Shown: positions 39,415 to 48,755, counted from the first letter of the stretch. The stretch: 57,987 nucleotides of DNA from Sphingomonas sp. (GCA_017849555.1 JAFIGU010000008.1:1-57987), one strand, 5' to 3'. Notes: a model not told the origin generated them from the sequence alone. Numbers and translations: made by a program.

Positions 39415-42117
39415 TCAGAAGTGAACCTTCGCGCCGACGTTGATGTAGCGACCGATCGAATCGTAGAAGATCGAGCCATAAGTGGTCAGCGGCGGCTTGC
39501 GATCGAACAAATTGTTGACGCTGGCGAACCAGGTCAGCCCGCCGATCGTCGCCTGCCCGCCGAGATCGAAATAGGTGCGGCTGTTGATCTTGTTGTTGGC
39601 GATATCGCGGGTGTGGTCATAGACCCCGCCGCCGACGTAACGCACCCGCGCATCGATCGAGAAGTCGCTGTTCGAATAGCTGATCGAAGCGTTGCCGCGC
39701 CACTTCGGCGTGCCGAAGGTGGTGTCGTCGCCCACATCGCCGGCGCGCTGGAATACCGCGACGCCGTTGCTGAATTCGACCTTGGGCACATAAGTCGCCA
39801 GCGCGCGGAAGCGCAGCGAGCCGGGCAAGCTGCTGATCCGGCTCATCGGCAGCGTATAGGACGCCTCCATATCGAGCCCGTGGGTCTTGAACTGCGCGAG
39901 GTTGATATAGGTCGAGCGAACGATCGTCGGTACGATCCCGTCGCGGGTGATCTGCGCGCACGCCGCGCCGTTGCCCAGCCCGCAGCTGTTGACGATATCC
40001 TGCGCGGTGAGCGAGACGATCGCGTCCTTGATCTCGATCTTGTAATAGTCGACCGACAGGTTGAGCCCGGGGATCGCGGTCGGGGTGAGCACCGCGCCCA
40101 GCGTCAGCGTGCTGCCGATCTCCGGCCGCAATTTCGGATTGCCGCCGGCATAGCGCGTGACCGGATAGGGCTGGCCCCTCTCCGTCACGGTGGAGAAGGT
40201 CGTCGCGACGGTGGTGTACATCTCGGTCAGGCTCGCCGAGCGGATATCGCGCGAGCGCGAGAAACGGAGCAGCAGATTGTCGAAGATGCGATCAGTGGCG
40301 CCGACCTTCCACGACCAGATGCCGCCGCTGCTGCTATAGTGGCTGTAGCGCGCCGCGCCGTTGATATCGAGCTTGCTGAACGGCTGATCGAGCAGCGGGA
40401 TCGCGACCTCGCCAAAGCCTTCCTGGACGTTGAACCCGCCGTCGAGCGGCGAGAAGTTAAAACGGCTGAAGCCCTTCGACGCCGACGTCGGATCGAGCGA
40501 ATTGGTGGTGATGCTTTCCCACCGCGCCTCGCCGCCGATCGCGACCGAGACCGGCCCGGCCCAGGTGTTGAACGCGTCGCCGCGCAGCGAGAAGCCGGTG
40601 GTGTCGAGCTTGGTGGTATAGACGACGCGCGCCTGGTTGCCGAAGACATAGTTCACCGCCGCCGGGTCGGCGCGACCCGCGCCGAGGATGTTGAGCGGGC
40701 GGCACGCGGTGGTCGGGTTGGTCAGCGCATCGCGGCAGACGATATTGCCGTTGCCGTCGTACACGGCGTCAAGCGCCTTGGTCAGGTTCGCGCCGGTGAT
40801 CTGATTGTCATAGCTCTGCATGTTGCGCAGTTCGCCATGCGCATAATAAGCGCTGTACTTCCACTTGCCGTCGCCGATCGTGCCGTCGACGCCGATCGCG
40901 CCTTCGATGTTGCGGCGGCTGAACCCGAAGGTACGCATACCGTAGTCCTCGAACACGCGCCCGACGGTGATGTCGGTCGCCCCCGCGCCCAGCGCCTGCT
41001 GGACATAGGGGTTGCTCGCCTTCAGCGCATATTCCCCGGTTTCGGCATAGAAGGGATATTTCGCCCAGATGCGGCTGAACGTCGCATCGGCCCAAAAGGT
41101 CGCCTGCCCGACGTCGTAGCTGACCCGCGCATAGCTGTTATAACGCTGATAGGGGTTGGTCAGCGTATGCTCGCTGTTCGACGAGACGCCCTCGCCGCCG
41201 ACCATCCACTTGCCGGTTCCGTCGAGCTGGCCGAACTGGAACGGACGCATCGAGCCGTCGGCGTTGAAGGTCTGCCCCTTGAATGCGCCGGCGCTGGTAA
41301 TCAGACCGTTGGTGCCGAAGTTCCCGTAAAAGACGTTGCGCGACAGGATCAGCGCATGACCGTTCGATCCGCCGACCGGCGCGAATAGATCGCTGCTGCC
41401 GACGTTCGGCCGCGAGAAGCGGTTGAAGATGCCCATATCCTGCTGATATTCGCCGCCGATCATGAAATGACCGCGGCCGCCGGCGAAGCTGGTGCCGAAC
41501 GAGCCGTTGAAGCTGTAGCGGTGGCCGTCGCCGCGCGAGGAAATGCCGTTCTGCGCGCCGACCGTCAGGCCCTGCAATTTATCGTCGAGGATCAGATTGA
41601 CCACGCCGCCGACTGCGCCCGAGCCCCAGGCCGCGCTGGCGCCGCCGGTGACGACCTCGACCCGCTTGAGCATGTTCTGCGGGATCGTGTTCAAATCGGC
41701 CGAGCCGGTGAAGCGGCGGTTGTTGAGCAAGGTCAGCGTGCGCGTCACGCCCAGCCCGCGCAAATCCATCGCTGAGGAGGAGGAATTGGTGTTGGCGACG
41801 GTGCTGGTCGGGGTCTGCGTCGCGCGGAACTGCGGCAGATCGTTGAGCGCCTGCGCGATGCTCGGACGCGCGCCGATGCGCAGATCGGCCTCGCCGACCA
41901 CGGTGGTCGGGGTCGGCGCGTCGAAGCCCGCCTTGTCGATGCGCGAACCGGTGACGACGATATCAGTCTGCGCCTCGGCGGCGGTCGATTCCCCGGCGGC
42001 GGGCGCCGGCGCGGTCTGCGCGATCGCCGCGCCGGCGGCGAGCGAGGTCAGCAGGATGGCGGTGCCGGCGGTGCCGCGAAGCAGCGCGCCGCGCAGGCGG
42101 TCACAACGGTTCGACAT
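39415..42117 (-). CDS. TonB-dependent outer membrane receptor
   Basis: 900 residues. A long leader (MSNRCDRLRGALLRGTAGTA, cleaved near AIAQ) is followed by the TonB-box region QTDIVVTGSRI and a plug with SSAMDLRGLGVTRTLTLLNN and VVTGGASAAWGSGAVGGVVN. The large barrel ends in RYINVGAKVHF, with the terminal Phe needed for BAM recognition. The NNRRF/VVTGGASA plug type is the oar-/catabolic-like group common in sphingomonads and often linked to peptides or complex glycans. Its start is 89 bases after the serine hydrolase stop, so the two may form one operon. Confidence 0.93.
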   Translation of the reverse strand: MSNRCDRLRGALLRGTAGTAILLTSLAAGAAIAQTAPAPAAGESTAAEAQTDIVVTGSRIDKAGFDAPTPTTVVGEADLRIGARPSIAQALNDLPQFRATQTPTSTVANTNSSSSAMDLRGLGVTRTLTLLNNRRFTGSADLNTIPQNMLKRVEVVTGGASAAWGSGAVGGVVNLILDDKLQGLTVGAQNGISSRGDGHRYSFNGSFGTSFAGGRGHFMIGGEYQQDMGIFNRFSRPNVGSSDLFAPVGGSNGHALILSRNVFYGNFGTNGLITSAGAFKGQTFNADGSMRPFQFGQLDGTGKWMVGGEGVSSNSEHTLTNPYQRYNSYARVSYDVGQATFWADATFSRIWAKYPFYAETGEYALKASNPYVQQALGAGATDITVGRVFEDYGMRTFGFSRRNIEGAIGVDGTIGDGKWKYSAYYAHGELRNMQSYDNQITGANLTKALDAVYDGNGNIVCRDALTNPTTACRPLNILGAGRADPAAVNYVFGNQARVVYTTKLDTTGFSLRGDAFNTWAGPVSVAIGGEARWESITTNSLDPTSASKGFSRFNFSPLDGGFNVQEGFGEVAIPLLDQPFSKLDINGAARYSHYSSSGGIWSWKVGATDRIFDNLLLRFSRSRDIRSASLTEMYTTVATTFSTVTERGQPYPVTRYAGGNPKLRPEIGSTLTLGAVLTPTAIPGLNLSVDYYKIEIKDAIVSLTAQDIVNSCGLGNGAACAQITRDGIVPTIVRSTYINLAQFKTHGLDMEASYTLPMSRISSLPGSLRFRALATYVPKVEFSNGVAVFQRAGDVGDDTTFGTPKWRGNASISYSNSDFSIDARVRYVGGGVYDHTRDIANNKINSRTYFDLGGQATIGGLTWFASVNNLFDRKPPLTTYGSIFYDSIGRYINVGAKVHF

Positions 42118-42206
42118 GATAACTTCCCTTTTGATCGAGCCAGTTCGCCGGGAATTCGGGTCTGGCGTTTTGTGGGTTTTCCTCTCCGGGGGATGTTTCG
42201 CCCGGT

Positions 42207-43799
42207 TCACTCGGCGCGTTTGAACAGCATGTTGAAGGCCCGCGTCTCGCCGAGGCGCAGCGCGTCGACGCGCCCCGCGGCATCGCGCTGGAATTTCAGC
42301 ACCAGCTCGGGCGCGACCGGCTTGGCATCGCCGGTGAAGACGTCGCGATACGCGGCTTCGAGCGGCTGGCCGTGCCAGCGCGGACCGCTGAACGTCAGCC
42401 GCGCGCCCTCCGCGGTCACGGTGACGCACGCGTCATTGTCGACGCTGCAGTAACGCCCGGCGTAAGCCGCAAGATCGCTCACCGGCGGCGCCGCGCGATC
42501 GGCGGGAAGCCGCTCGCCCTCGCGCGTTTCGCGGATCAGCGCATCGCCGGCAAAGGCGAACACCGTCTCGCGTTGCCGCCAGCGCCCTGCGCCCACCGGC
42601 ACCAGCACGGCGCCGTTGACGGTCAGCCCGCCTTTGCTGTCGGCCGCGACGCGATAGGGGAAGCCGGTCAGCCGATCAGCCCACACGCCCCGGGGCAACG
42701 GCCCGCGCGGGGCATAGGGCTTCTCCGCCTTCACCGGCAGATAGAGGTCGGCCACCGCGCGCCCGAGCGTCACCGTATCGGCATCGCCGGTGTTGCACAG
42801 CAGCGAGACCGCGATCTTCTGCGCCGGATAGCGCGCCATCCACGCGCGATAGCCGCCGGTCGAGCCCGAATGGCTCACCTCGAACACGCCCTTGTGATCG
42901 CCCGACATCAGCGCGAGGCCATAAGCGATCCTGGTGCCGTCCTTGAGCAAGGCCGGCTGCTGCATCTCGGCAACGAAGCCCTTGCCGAAGAAATCGCTGT
43001 CGAGCGCCGCCTGCCATTTGACGAGATCGCCCACCGTGGTGAGCAGCCCGCCATTGCCATAAGCGTCCTCGATCACCTGCTCGTTGCGATAGCCCTGCGG
43101 CGACGCCTCATAGGCGCCGGTGCGGCCGAGGACGAGGCGGTGGTGATCGTCGCGCCAGCTGGTGTGGGTCATGCCGAGCGGCACGAAAATCCGCTCGCGG
43201 GTGAAATCGGCCAGCGACTTGCCCGAGACGCGTGCGACGACGATCGCGGCGAGGTTATAATTGCTGTTGCTGTAGAGATAATGCGTGCGCGGCGCGAAGT
43301 TGAGTTCCTTCTGCCGCGCGACCAGCGCGAGCACGTCGTCATTGTCGGCGGTGCGGCTGTTGCGCGGCCAGCCCTCGATCCCCGCGACCGATCCCCAGTC
43401 GCGCAGCCCGCTGACGTGGTGGAGCATGTCGCGCAGGCTGATGACCGCGCCGTAATCGGGCAGCTCGGGCAGGTACTTGCGCACATCGTCGTCGAGCGAC
43501 AATTTCCCCTCGCGCGCGAGGATCAGCAGCGCGGCGGCGGTGAATTGCTTCGAATCCGATCCCGCTTCGTAGATCGAATCGACCGTCGCCGACACGCCCT
43601 GCTCGAGATCGGCCATGCCATAAGCGCGCGACACGATCGCCTGCCCGTCGCGCGACACCGCGACCGCGCAGCCCGGCGTATCCTTGCTCGCCCAGCGCGC
43701 GAAGATCGCGTCGAGCCGCGCAGTCGCCGCGTCGTCGGCCGCCCGCGCGGGCGCGCTGCCCAGCGCCGCGACGCCGAGCGCCGCAACGACCGGCATCAT
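42207..43799 (-). CDS. exported beta-lactamase-fold serine hydrolase
   Basis: 530 residues. Signal peptide MMPVVAALGVAALGSAPARA. The penicillin-binding-protein-like domain has SDSK (Ser81, Lys84), the second-motif tyrosine in YSNSNYN (Tyr176) and HSGSTGGYRAW as the third motif. A C-terminal domain (about 350-530) with short beta repeats (AAYAGRYCSVDND) may restrict the substrate. Relatives include D-aminopeptidases, esterases and peptidoglycan enzymes. ATG 43799 has a GGGGA Shine-Dalgarno; a GTG at 43826 would add nine residues. Likely co-transcribed with the TonB receptor downstream. Confidence 0.9.
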   Translation of the reverse strand: MMPVVAALGVAALGSAPARAADDAATARLDAIFARWASKDTPGCAVAVSRDGQAIVSRAYGMADLEQGVSATVDSIYEAGSDSKQFTAAALLILAREGKLSLDDDVRKYLPELPDYGAVISLRDMLHHVSGLRDWGSVAGIEGWPRNSRTADNDDVLALVARQKELNFAPRTHYLYSNSNYNLAAIVVARVSGKSLADFTRERIFVPLGMTHTSWRDDHHRLVLGRTGAYEASPQGYRNEQVIEDAYGNGGLLTTVGDLVKWQAALDSDFFGKGFVAEMQQPALLKDGTRIAYGLALMSGDHKGVFEVSHSGSTGGYRAWMARYPAQKIAVSLLCNTGDADTVTLGRAVADLYLPVKAEKPYAPRGPLPRGVWADRLTGFPYRVAADSKGGLTVNGAVLVPVGAGRWRQRETVFAFAGDALIRETREGERLPADRAAPPVSDLAAYAGRYCSVDNDACVTVTAEGARLTFSGPRWHGQPLEAAYRDVFTGDAKPVAPELVLKFQRDAAGRVDALRLGETRAFNMLFKRAE

Positions 43800-43896
43800 C
43801 TTTATTCCCCGAGCAGCACCCCGCACCCGCTTCCTCCGATTCGCGTCTCACCGTCCCCCTGGGGACAATCCGATCGGAGCCCGATAATCGGGGTCG

Positions 43897-43918
43897 CTGT
43901 CATCAACCTGTCATCAAC
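43897..43918. promoter_or_regulatory. perfect 11-bp tandem repeat, candidate OmpR/PhoB-type box
   Basis: CTGTCATCAAC occurs twice in tandem. The first 18 bases (CTGTCAT-CAAC-CTGTCAT) fit the Pho-box layout of two 7-base units with a 4-base spacer. On the coding strand of the serine hydrolase, whose start is 98 bases away, it reads as reversed units. Confidence 0.6.
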
Positions 43919-44027
43919 GGTGTAAATTTTGCAGGTTTATGTCGCGCGCAGCCCCGACGGCGGCAGATCATCACCCGCAGCGGGGTTCCTCGGGTCGATC
44001 GGGAGCCGTGCCAGCGCGCCGAAGCCG

Positions 44028-44444
44028 TTATGGATAGCAGCCCTGGCTCTCATCCGGGTGCGTCGCGAAATATTGCTTCCGCGCCATTTCGTCGGCCTTG
44101 CGATGAGTCCGGCCGGCGAGGAAAAAATGCCGCTTGATCGTGCCCTGCTCTGCCGGCGTGTTAATCGCCTTAGGGTTCTCAGTATATTCGCGCATGAGCG
44201 TGCGGCACATCATCGCCTGCATGTCGACACTGACATTGTTCTTGCCGATCCGGCAATTGTCCGCCCGGCCCCTTTCATCGATGTCGAGATAGACGTCGGC
44301 CCATTGATCGCCCGTCATGATCTCGCTGGTCTGCCAAGGATAAAGCGCGCCCGGCTTGAGATCGGGGCACGCGGCATATGCAGGCTGGAAAGCAAAGAGG
44401 CTGAAGCACGCAAGACGAACCGTCGACATCGATCGAGGTTTCAT
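44028..44444 (-). CDS. exported protein of unknown function with TonB-C-like pattern
   Basis: 138 residues with a likely signal peptide (about 1-24, ending AYA). The body has WADVYLDIDERGRADNCRIG and a later C-x-L-x-R pattern. This resembles the TonB C-terminal fold pattern ('V-L-ID-G-C-I', then 'C-LL-R-F'), but is short and lacks a proline-rich linker. Five cysteines lie in the mature part. The base composition is lower in GC than its neighbours, suggesting divergence or later acquisition. No operon partner. Confidence 0.65.
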   Translation of the reverse strand: MKPRSMSTVRLACFSLFAFQPAYAACPDLKPGALYPWQTSEIMTGDQWADVYLDIDERGRADNCRIGKNNVSVDMQAMMCRTLMREYTENPKAINTPAEQGTIKRHFFLAGRTHRKADEMARKQYFATHPDESQGCYP

Positions 44445-44824
44445 ACCCCGCCTCCTCCATTATGCGGACGAAGGCTATCATCTGCGCAATCTCGACGCCA
44501 AGCGGCAAGCGGTGCCATTATGGAGATGACCGGCTTCGAGCGATCGGCGCGCCGGACAAGGCGGCGCCCCCGTTGGCGCGACCGGCTCGTCCCACATCGA
44601 GCCAGCCGCGCCTCCCTCCGGGGTTCAAGGAAGGGGTCAGGCGCCCCCCGACGCCTGACTTCATAACCTTGCAACGCCGCGCCGCGCCGCGCTTTGATCT
44701 GCGTCAAACGAAACGCGATCTTAAAAAAATTGGTTACATTTGCGGCAACGATCGCCCGAGCGGTTGAACAGGTTCTGCATGTATCGTATCCGGTATACTA
44801 TAGTTCCCGCTTCGGAGCATCGAC
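44445..44824. other. 380-base intergenic region without a gene
   Basis: It holds the divergent promoters of the small exported protein and the prolidase gene. Visible content is an AT-rich stretch near 44710-44745 and the operator-like site at 44782-44795. I see no ORF with coding character and no RNA gene. Confidence 0.6.
44782..44795. promoter_or_regulatory. GntR operator candidate 1 (prolidase promoter)
   Basis: TATCGTATCCGGTA matches the palindrome TATCGTATACGATA at 12 of 14 positions. It lies 30 bases before the prolidase ATG. Confidence 0.7.
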
Positions 44825-46027
44825 ATGACCAACGGCATCGGCGGCTCGACCGCCGCTCGCGAACTGGAGACTCTGTCGCTCTGGGCCGATGCGGCCCCGT
44901 CGATCAGCGGCGCGGAGCGTGAAGAGCGGCTGGAAAAGGCGCGGCGGCTGATGCGCGAGAACCGCGCCGACGCGCTGCTGATCGGGGCGGGCGCGTCGCT
45001 GCGCTATTTCGCCGGCGTCCCCTGGGGGGCGAGCGAGCGGCTGGTGGCGATGCTGTTGCCGCAAACCGGGCGACCGATCGTGATCGCGCCGCGCTTCGAG
45101 CAGGGCACGCTGGAGGCCGATCTGTCGATCGACGCCGATCTGCGCTTGTGGGAGGAGGACGAGAGCCCGTCGGCGCTGGTCGCCGCCGCGCTGCACGAGA
45201 CCGGCGCGACGCGGCTCGCGGTCGATCCGGCGATGGCGCTGCTGTTCGTCGAGCGACTGCGCGCCGCGGCGCCGTCGCTCGACCTCGTCGAGGCGAGCGC
45301 GATCGTCGACGGCTGCCGCATGTACAAATCGGCCGCCGAACTGGCGCTGATGCAGCAAGCCAAGTCGATGACGCTCGAGGTGCAACGCCGCGCCGCGCGC
45401 ATCCTCCACCCCGGCATCCGCGCGAGCGAGGTGGCGCGCTTTCTGGATCAGGCGCATCGTGCGATCGGCGCGCCGGGCGGCAACGGCTTCGTCATCGTCC
45501 AGTTCGGCCGCGCCAGCGCCTTTCCGCACGGTCTGCCCGGCGACGCGGAGTTGCGCGAAGGCGATGTCGTGCTGATCGATACCGGCTGCGTGATCGAGGG
45601 CTATCATTCCGACATCACCCGCACTTATGTCTTCGGCGAGCCGAGCGCCGAGCAACGCCGCATCTGGGCGCTGGAGCAGGAGGCGCAGGCCGCGGCATTC
45701 AACGCCGCGCGGATCGACGTGCCGTGCGAGACGGTCGATCATGCCGCGCGCGCGGTGCTGGAGCGCGCCGGGCTCGGCCCTGATTACCGGTTGCCCGGCC
45801 TGCCGCACCGCACCGGCCACGGGATCGGGCTGTCGATCCACGAACCCGCCTATCTGGTACGCGGCGACAAGACCCCGCTCGCCCCGGGGATGTGCTTTTC
45901 CAACGAGCCGATGATCGTCGTCCCCGACAGCTTCGGCGTGCGGCTGGAGGATCATTTCTACATGACCGAAGCCGGCCCGCGCTGGTTTACCCAGCCGTCG
46001 CCGTCGATCGATCGCCCGTTCGGTTAG
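44825..46027 (+). CDS. M24-family metallopeptidase, probable Xaa-Pro dipeptidase
   Basis: 400-residue pita-bread-fold enzyme that splits dipeptides with C-terminal proline or hydroxyproline. A creatinase-like N-domain (1-165) precedes the catalytic domain. All five dinuclear metal ligands are present: Asp252 (IDTG), Asp263 (YHSDITRTY), His332 (RTGHGIGLSIHE), Glu361 (SNEPMI) and Glu375 (RLEDH). No signal peptide, so cytosolic. It lies beside the hydroxyproline genes and has the same operator candidate. I infer that it frees hydroxyproline from peptides imported by the POT transporter in the cluster. Confidence 0.9.
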   Translation: MTNGIGGSTAARELETLSLWADAAPSISGAEREERLEKARRLMRENRADALLIGAGASLRYFAGVPWGASERLVAMLLPQTGRPIVIAPRFEQGTLEADLSIDADLRLWEEDESPSALVAAALHETGATRLAVDPAMALLFVERLRAAAPSLDLVEASAIVDGCRMYKSAAELALMQQAKSMTLEVQRRAARILHPGIRASEVARFLDQAHRAIGAPGGNGFVIVQFGRASAFPHGLPGDAELREGDVVLIDTGCVIEGYHSDITRTYVFGEPSAEQRRIWALEQEAQAAAFNAARIDVPCETVDHAARAVLERAGLGPDYRLPGLPHRTGHGIGLSIHEPAYLVRGDKTPLAPGMCFSNEPMIVVPDSFGVRLEDHFYMTEAGPRWFTQPSPSIDRPFG

Positions 46028-46049
46028 GGCACAGCGGGCACGATAAGAC

Positions 46050-46127
46050 CGTTCGCCCTGCGCCTGTCGAAGGGCGTCCTGTCATTCGAGAGCGGGGGCC
46101 GCCCTTCGACAGGCTCAGGGCGAACGG
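46050..46127. repeat. dispersed palindromic repeat, family A copy 6
   Basis: CGTTCGCCCTGCGCCTGTCG pairs with CGACAGGCTCAGGGCGAACG. It sits between the convergent prolidase and GntR genes and could act as terminator for both. Confidence 0.88.
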
Positions 46128-46145
46128 GATGATTGTGGCGGGGAG

Positions 46146-46799
46146 TTACGCCGCCTGCGCGGCGAACTGCACCTTGAGATCGTCGAGCGTCGCCTGGATA
46201 TGCTGGCGCAGCAGCGCTTCGAGCTTGTCCCCCTGCCCGGCCAGAAAGGCATCGAGCAGCATACGATGCTCCTTGTGCGCGCGCGATTCGCGCCCCGCCG
46301 GCTCGAGATGCGCGACGACATAGCGTTCGGCGATCACCGACAGCCGCTCGACCAATTGCGTCGTCAGCAATCGCCCGCCGGGGCGCACCAGCGCGACATG
46401 GAAATCGCGGTTGCACACCGCGACCTCGGCGAGCTTGCTGTTCGCGGCATTGTCGAGCGCCTCGAACGCCTCCACCGCCGCGGCGCGCGCCGCATCGTCG
46501 GCGCGCGACGCGGCATAAGCCGCCGCCGCCGGCTCGACCGCGAGGCGCAGCGCGTAGATTTCGTCGACTTCCTCCATCGACATCGGACGGACGAAATAGC
46601 CGCGATTAGCGTGGCTGGAGAGCAGCCCCTCCTGTTCGAGCCGCGCCAGCGCCTCGCGCAGCGGGATCTTGCTCACCCCCAGTTCGGCGGCAAGCGCATC
46701 CTGCCGGATCGGCAACCCGGTGGGCAGGGTGCCGTCCACGATCCGCTCGCGCACCACTTCGAAGACGCGCTCCGAAAGCGTGCGGACGACGATGCTCAT
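46146..46799 (-). CDS. GntR-family regulator, FCD subfamily
   Basis: 217-residue transcription factor. The winged helix-turn-helix occupies residues 8-72 (SERVFEVVRERIVDGTLPTG, then ELGVSKIPLREALARLEQEG). An FCD effector domain follows, starting at LRLAVEPAAAAY, with the metal-binding Asp and His residues typical of the fold. It is the last gene of the deaminase-epimerase-regulator transcript, so it controls its own expression. The 14-bp palindrome present at four promoters of the cluster is its likely operator; a hydroxyproline-derived effector is inferred. Confidence 0.92.
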   Translation of the reverse strand: MSIVVRTLSERVFEVVRERIVDGTLPTGLPIRQDALAAELGVSKIPLREALARLEQEGLLSSHANRGYFVRPMSMEEVDEIYALRLAVEPAAAAYAASRADDAARAAAVEAFEALDNAANSKLAEVAVCNRDFHVALVRPGGRLLTTQLVERLSVIAERYVVAHLEPAGRESRAHKEHRMLLDAFLAGQGDKLEALLRQHIQATLDDLKVQFAAQAA

Positions 46800-46835
46800 C
46801 CCAATTTCCTCCGGGAAGGTGACGCGACTAGCGCG

Positions 46836-47834
46836 TCACTTGACCTGAAAGCCATTCCAGAAACGATCATCGCGATCAATCCAGATCGTATTGAATCCGG
46901 TGGCGATCGCGCTTCCCTCGATCGAGGGGATGATCGCCGGCCGGTCACCCAATATGGTCGCGGCCTCGACCCGGCCGATGAAGCGGCTGCCGATATAGCT
47001 TTCGTGGACGAAGCGATCGCCGACCTTGAGCCGCCCGCGATCGGCGAGATGTGCCAGCCGCGCCGAGGTGCCGGTGCCGCACGGGCTGCGATCGATCGCC
47101 TTGTCGCCGTAGAACACCGCGTTGCGCCCGTCGGCGCCGTCGCTTTTGGGCTTGTCCGCCCACAACATATGGCTGACCCCGCGGATCGTGGGGTCGAGCG
47201 GGTGGACCGGTTCGACCTTGGCGCGCACCGCCTCGCGAACGCGGCCGCTCAGCTCGATCAGCCGCGCGGCGCCGAGATCGTCGAGCCCGGTATAATTCCC
47301 CTGCGGCTCGACGATCGCATAATAATTGCCGCCATAAGCGACATCGATCGTCAGCGTGCCGATCCCGTCGACCTCGACCGTCACGTCGCGCGCGGCGACA
47401 TAAGAGGGAACGTTGGTGATCTTCACCGACGTCACCCGGTCGCCCGCGGTCTCGTAAGCGATGTCGATCACCCCCGCCGGCACCTCGACCCTGAGCCGCC
47501 CGGCAACCGCCGGCTGGATCAGCCCGTGTTCGAGCCCGAAGGTGACGATCCCGATCGTGCCGTGCCCGCACATCGGCAGGCAGCCCGAGGTTTCGATGAA
47601 CAGGATGCCGATATCGGCATCCTCGCGCGTCGGCGGATAGAGGAACCCGCCCGACATCATGTCATGCCCCCGCGGCTCGAAACACAGCCCGGTGCGGATC
47701 CAGTCGAAACGGTTGAGGAAATCCTGCCGCCGTTCGGACATCGAACCGCCCTTGAGCAACGGCGCCCCGCCCGCAACGAGGCGGACGGGGTTGCCGGCGG
47801 TATGGCCGTCGATGCAGAAGAAGGTGTGGCGCAT
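46836..47834 (-). CDS. 4-hydroxyproline 2-epimerase (proline racemase family)
   Basis: 332 residues. Interconverts trans-4-hydroxy-L-proline and cis-4-hydroxy-D-proline. Both catalytic cysteines are present: Cys89 in PMCGHGTIG and Cys252 in DRSPCGTGTSA. The two-Cys pair indicates an epimerase/racemase, not a dehydratase. The first residues RHTFFCIDGHTAGNPVRLV are typical of 4-hydroxyproline epimerases. It starts 6 bases after the DapA-family gene and is 36 bases ahead of the regulator. First step of the 4-hydroxyproline route in this cluster. Confidence 0.93.
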   Translation of the reverse strand: MRHTFFCIDGHTAGNPVRLVAGGAPLLKGGSMSERRQDFLNRFDWIRTGLCFEPRGHDMMSGGFLYPPTREDADIGILFIETSGCLPMCGHGTIGIVTFGLEHGLIQPAVAGRLRVEVPAGVIDIAYETAGDRVTSVKITNVPSYVAARDVTVEVDGIGTLTIDVAYGGNYYAIVEPQGNYTGLDDLGAARLIELSGRVREAVRAKVEPVHPLDPTIRGVSHMLWADKPKSDGADGRNAVFYGDKAIDRSPCGTGTSARLAHLADRGRLKVGDRFVHESYIGSRFIGRVEAATILGDRPAIIPSIEGSAIATGFNTIWIDRDDRFWNGFQVK

Positions 47835-47840
47835 GGCCCC

Positions 47841-48755
47841 TCAGGCGGCGTTGGCGATGCCGAGCGACGGGCGGGTCGCCGCCGCCTTCTCGACCATCGC
47901 GATCACCTCCGCACGGCGCGCGCCTTCGAGCACGTAACGCGGCGGGAGAACGCGTTCCGAGCCACGGCCCATCACCTGCTCCGCCAGCTTGATCGACTGG
48001 ACCAGATCATGCTCGGCATCGAGGTGGAGCAAGGGCATGAACCAGCGATAGATTTCCATCGCCTTGGCATGATCGCCGCGCTCGAACGCGCGCACCAGCT
48101 CGACCGATTCCTTGGGGAAGGCATTGGTGAGGCCCGACACCCAGCCGCGCGCGCCGAGATACAGTCCCTCAAGCGCGACATCGTCGAGCCCGGCGAACAG
48201 CACGAAGCGATCGCCGAAAATATTGCGGAAATCGGTGAAGCGCCGCGTATCAGGCGCCGATTCCTTCACCGCGACGATATTAGGCACGTCGACCAGCGCC
48301 GACAGCACATCGCGATCGATCACGGTGCGATAGGCGGGCGGGTTGTTGTAGAGCATGATCGGCAGCCGCGTGCTCGCCGCGACGCCGCGGAAATGCGCGA
48401 CCAGTTCGTTGGGCTTGGTGACATAGACCATCGGCGGCAACAGCATCAGCCCGTCGGCACCGGCCTTTTCGGCGGCCTGGGCATAGCGCACCGCGCGGCG
48501 CAGATCATATTCCGACACCCCGGTGATCACCGGCACACGCCCCGCGACGACCTCGACGATCGCCGAGAGCACCGAGACCTTCTCGTCATATTCGAGCGAA
48601 TTATTCTCACCGACGGTGCCGAGCGCGATCACCCCGGTCACCCCGTCGCGGATCAGATCGTCCACCACGCGCTGCGTTTCGGGAAGATCGATCGACAGAT
48701 CTTCGCGAATCTGGGTCGTCACCGCGGGGAATACGCCGCTCCATCCAATCGACAT
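47841..48755 (-). CDS. DapA-family lyase, probable 1-pyrroline-4-hydroxy-2-carboxylate deaminase
   Basis: 304-residue class-I-aldolase barrel. The Schiff-base Lys164 lies in NIVAVKES and the catalytic Tyr136 in LYNNPPAYR. The pyruvate-binding loop is GTVGEN rather than GTTGE, which departs from true dihydrodipicolinate synthases. Its position beside the epimerase and the D-amino-acid dehydrogenase supports the deaminase that turns pyrroline hydroxycarboxylate into alpha-ketoglutaric semialdehyde. ATG 48755 was chosen for the AAGAGG Shine-Dalgarno; a TTG at 48776 would add seven residues. First gene of the operon controlled by the perfect palindrome 30 bases upstream. Confidence 0.88.
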   Translation of the reverse strand: MSIGWSGVFPAVTTQIREDLSIDLPETQRVVDDLIRDGVTGVIALGTVGENNSLEYDEKVSVLSAIVEVVAGRVPVITGVSEYDLRRAVRYAQAAEKAGADGLMLLPPMVYVTKPNELVAHFRGVAASTRLPIMLYNNPPAYRTVIDRDVLSALVDVPNIVAVKESAPDTRRFTDFRNIFGDRFVLFAGLDDVALEGLYLGARGWVSGLTNAFPKESVELVRAFERGDHAKAMEIYRWFMPLLHLDAEHDLVQSIKLAEQVMGRGSERVLPPRYVLEGARRAEVIAMVEKAAATRPSLGIANAA

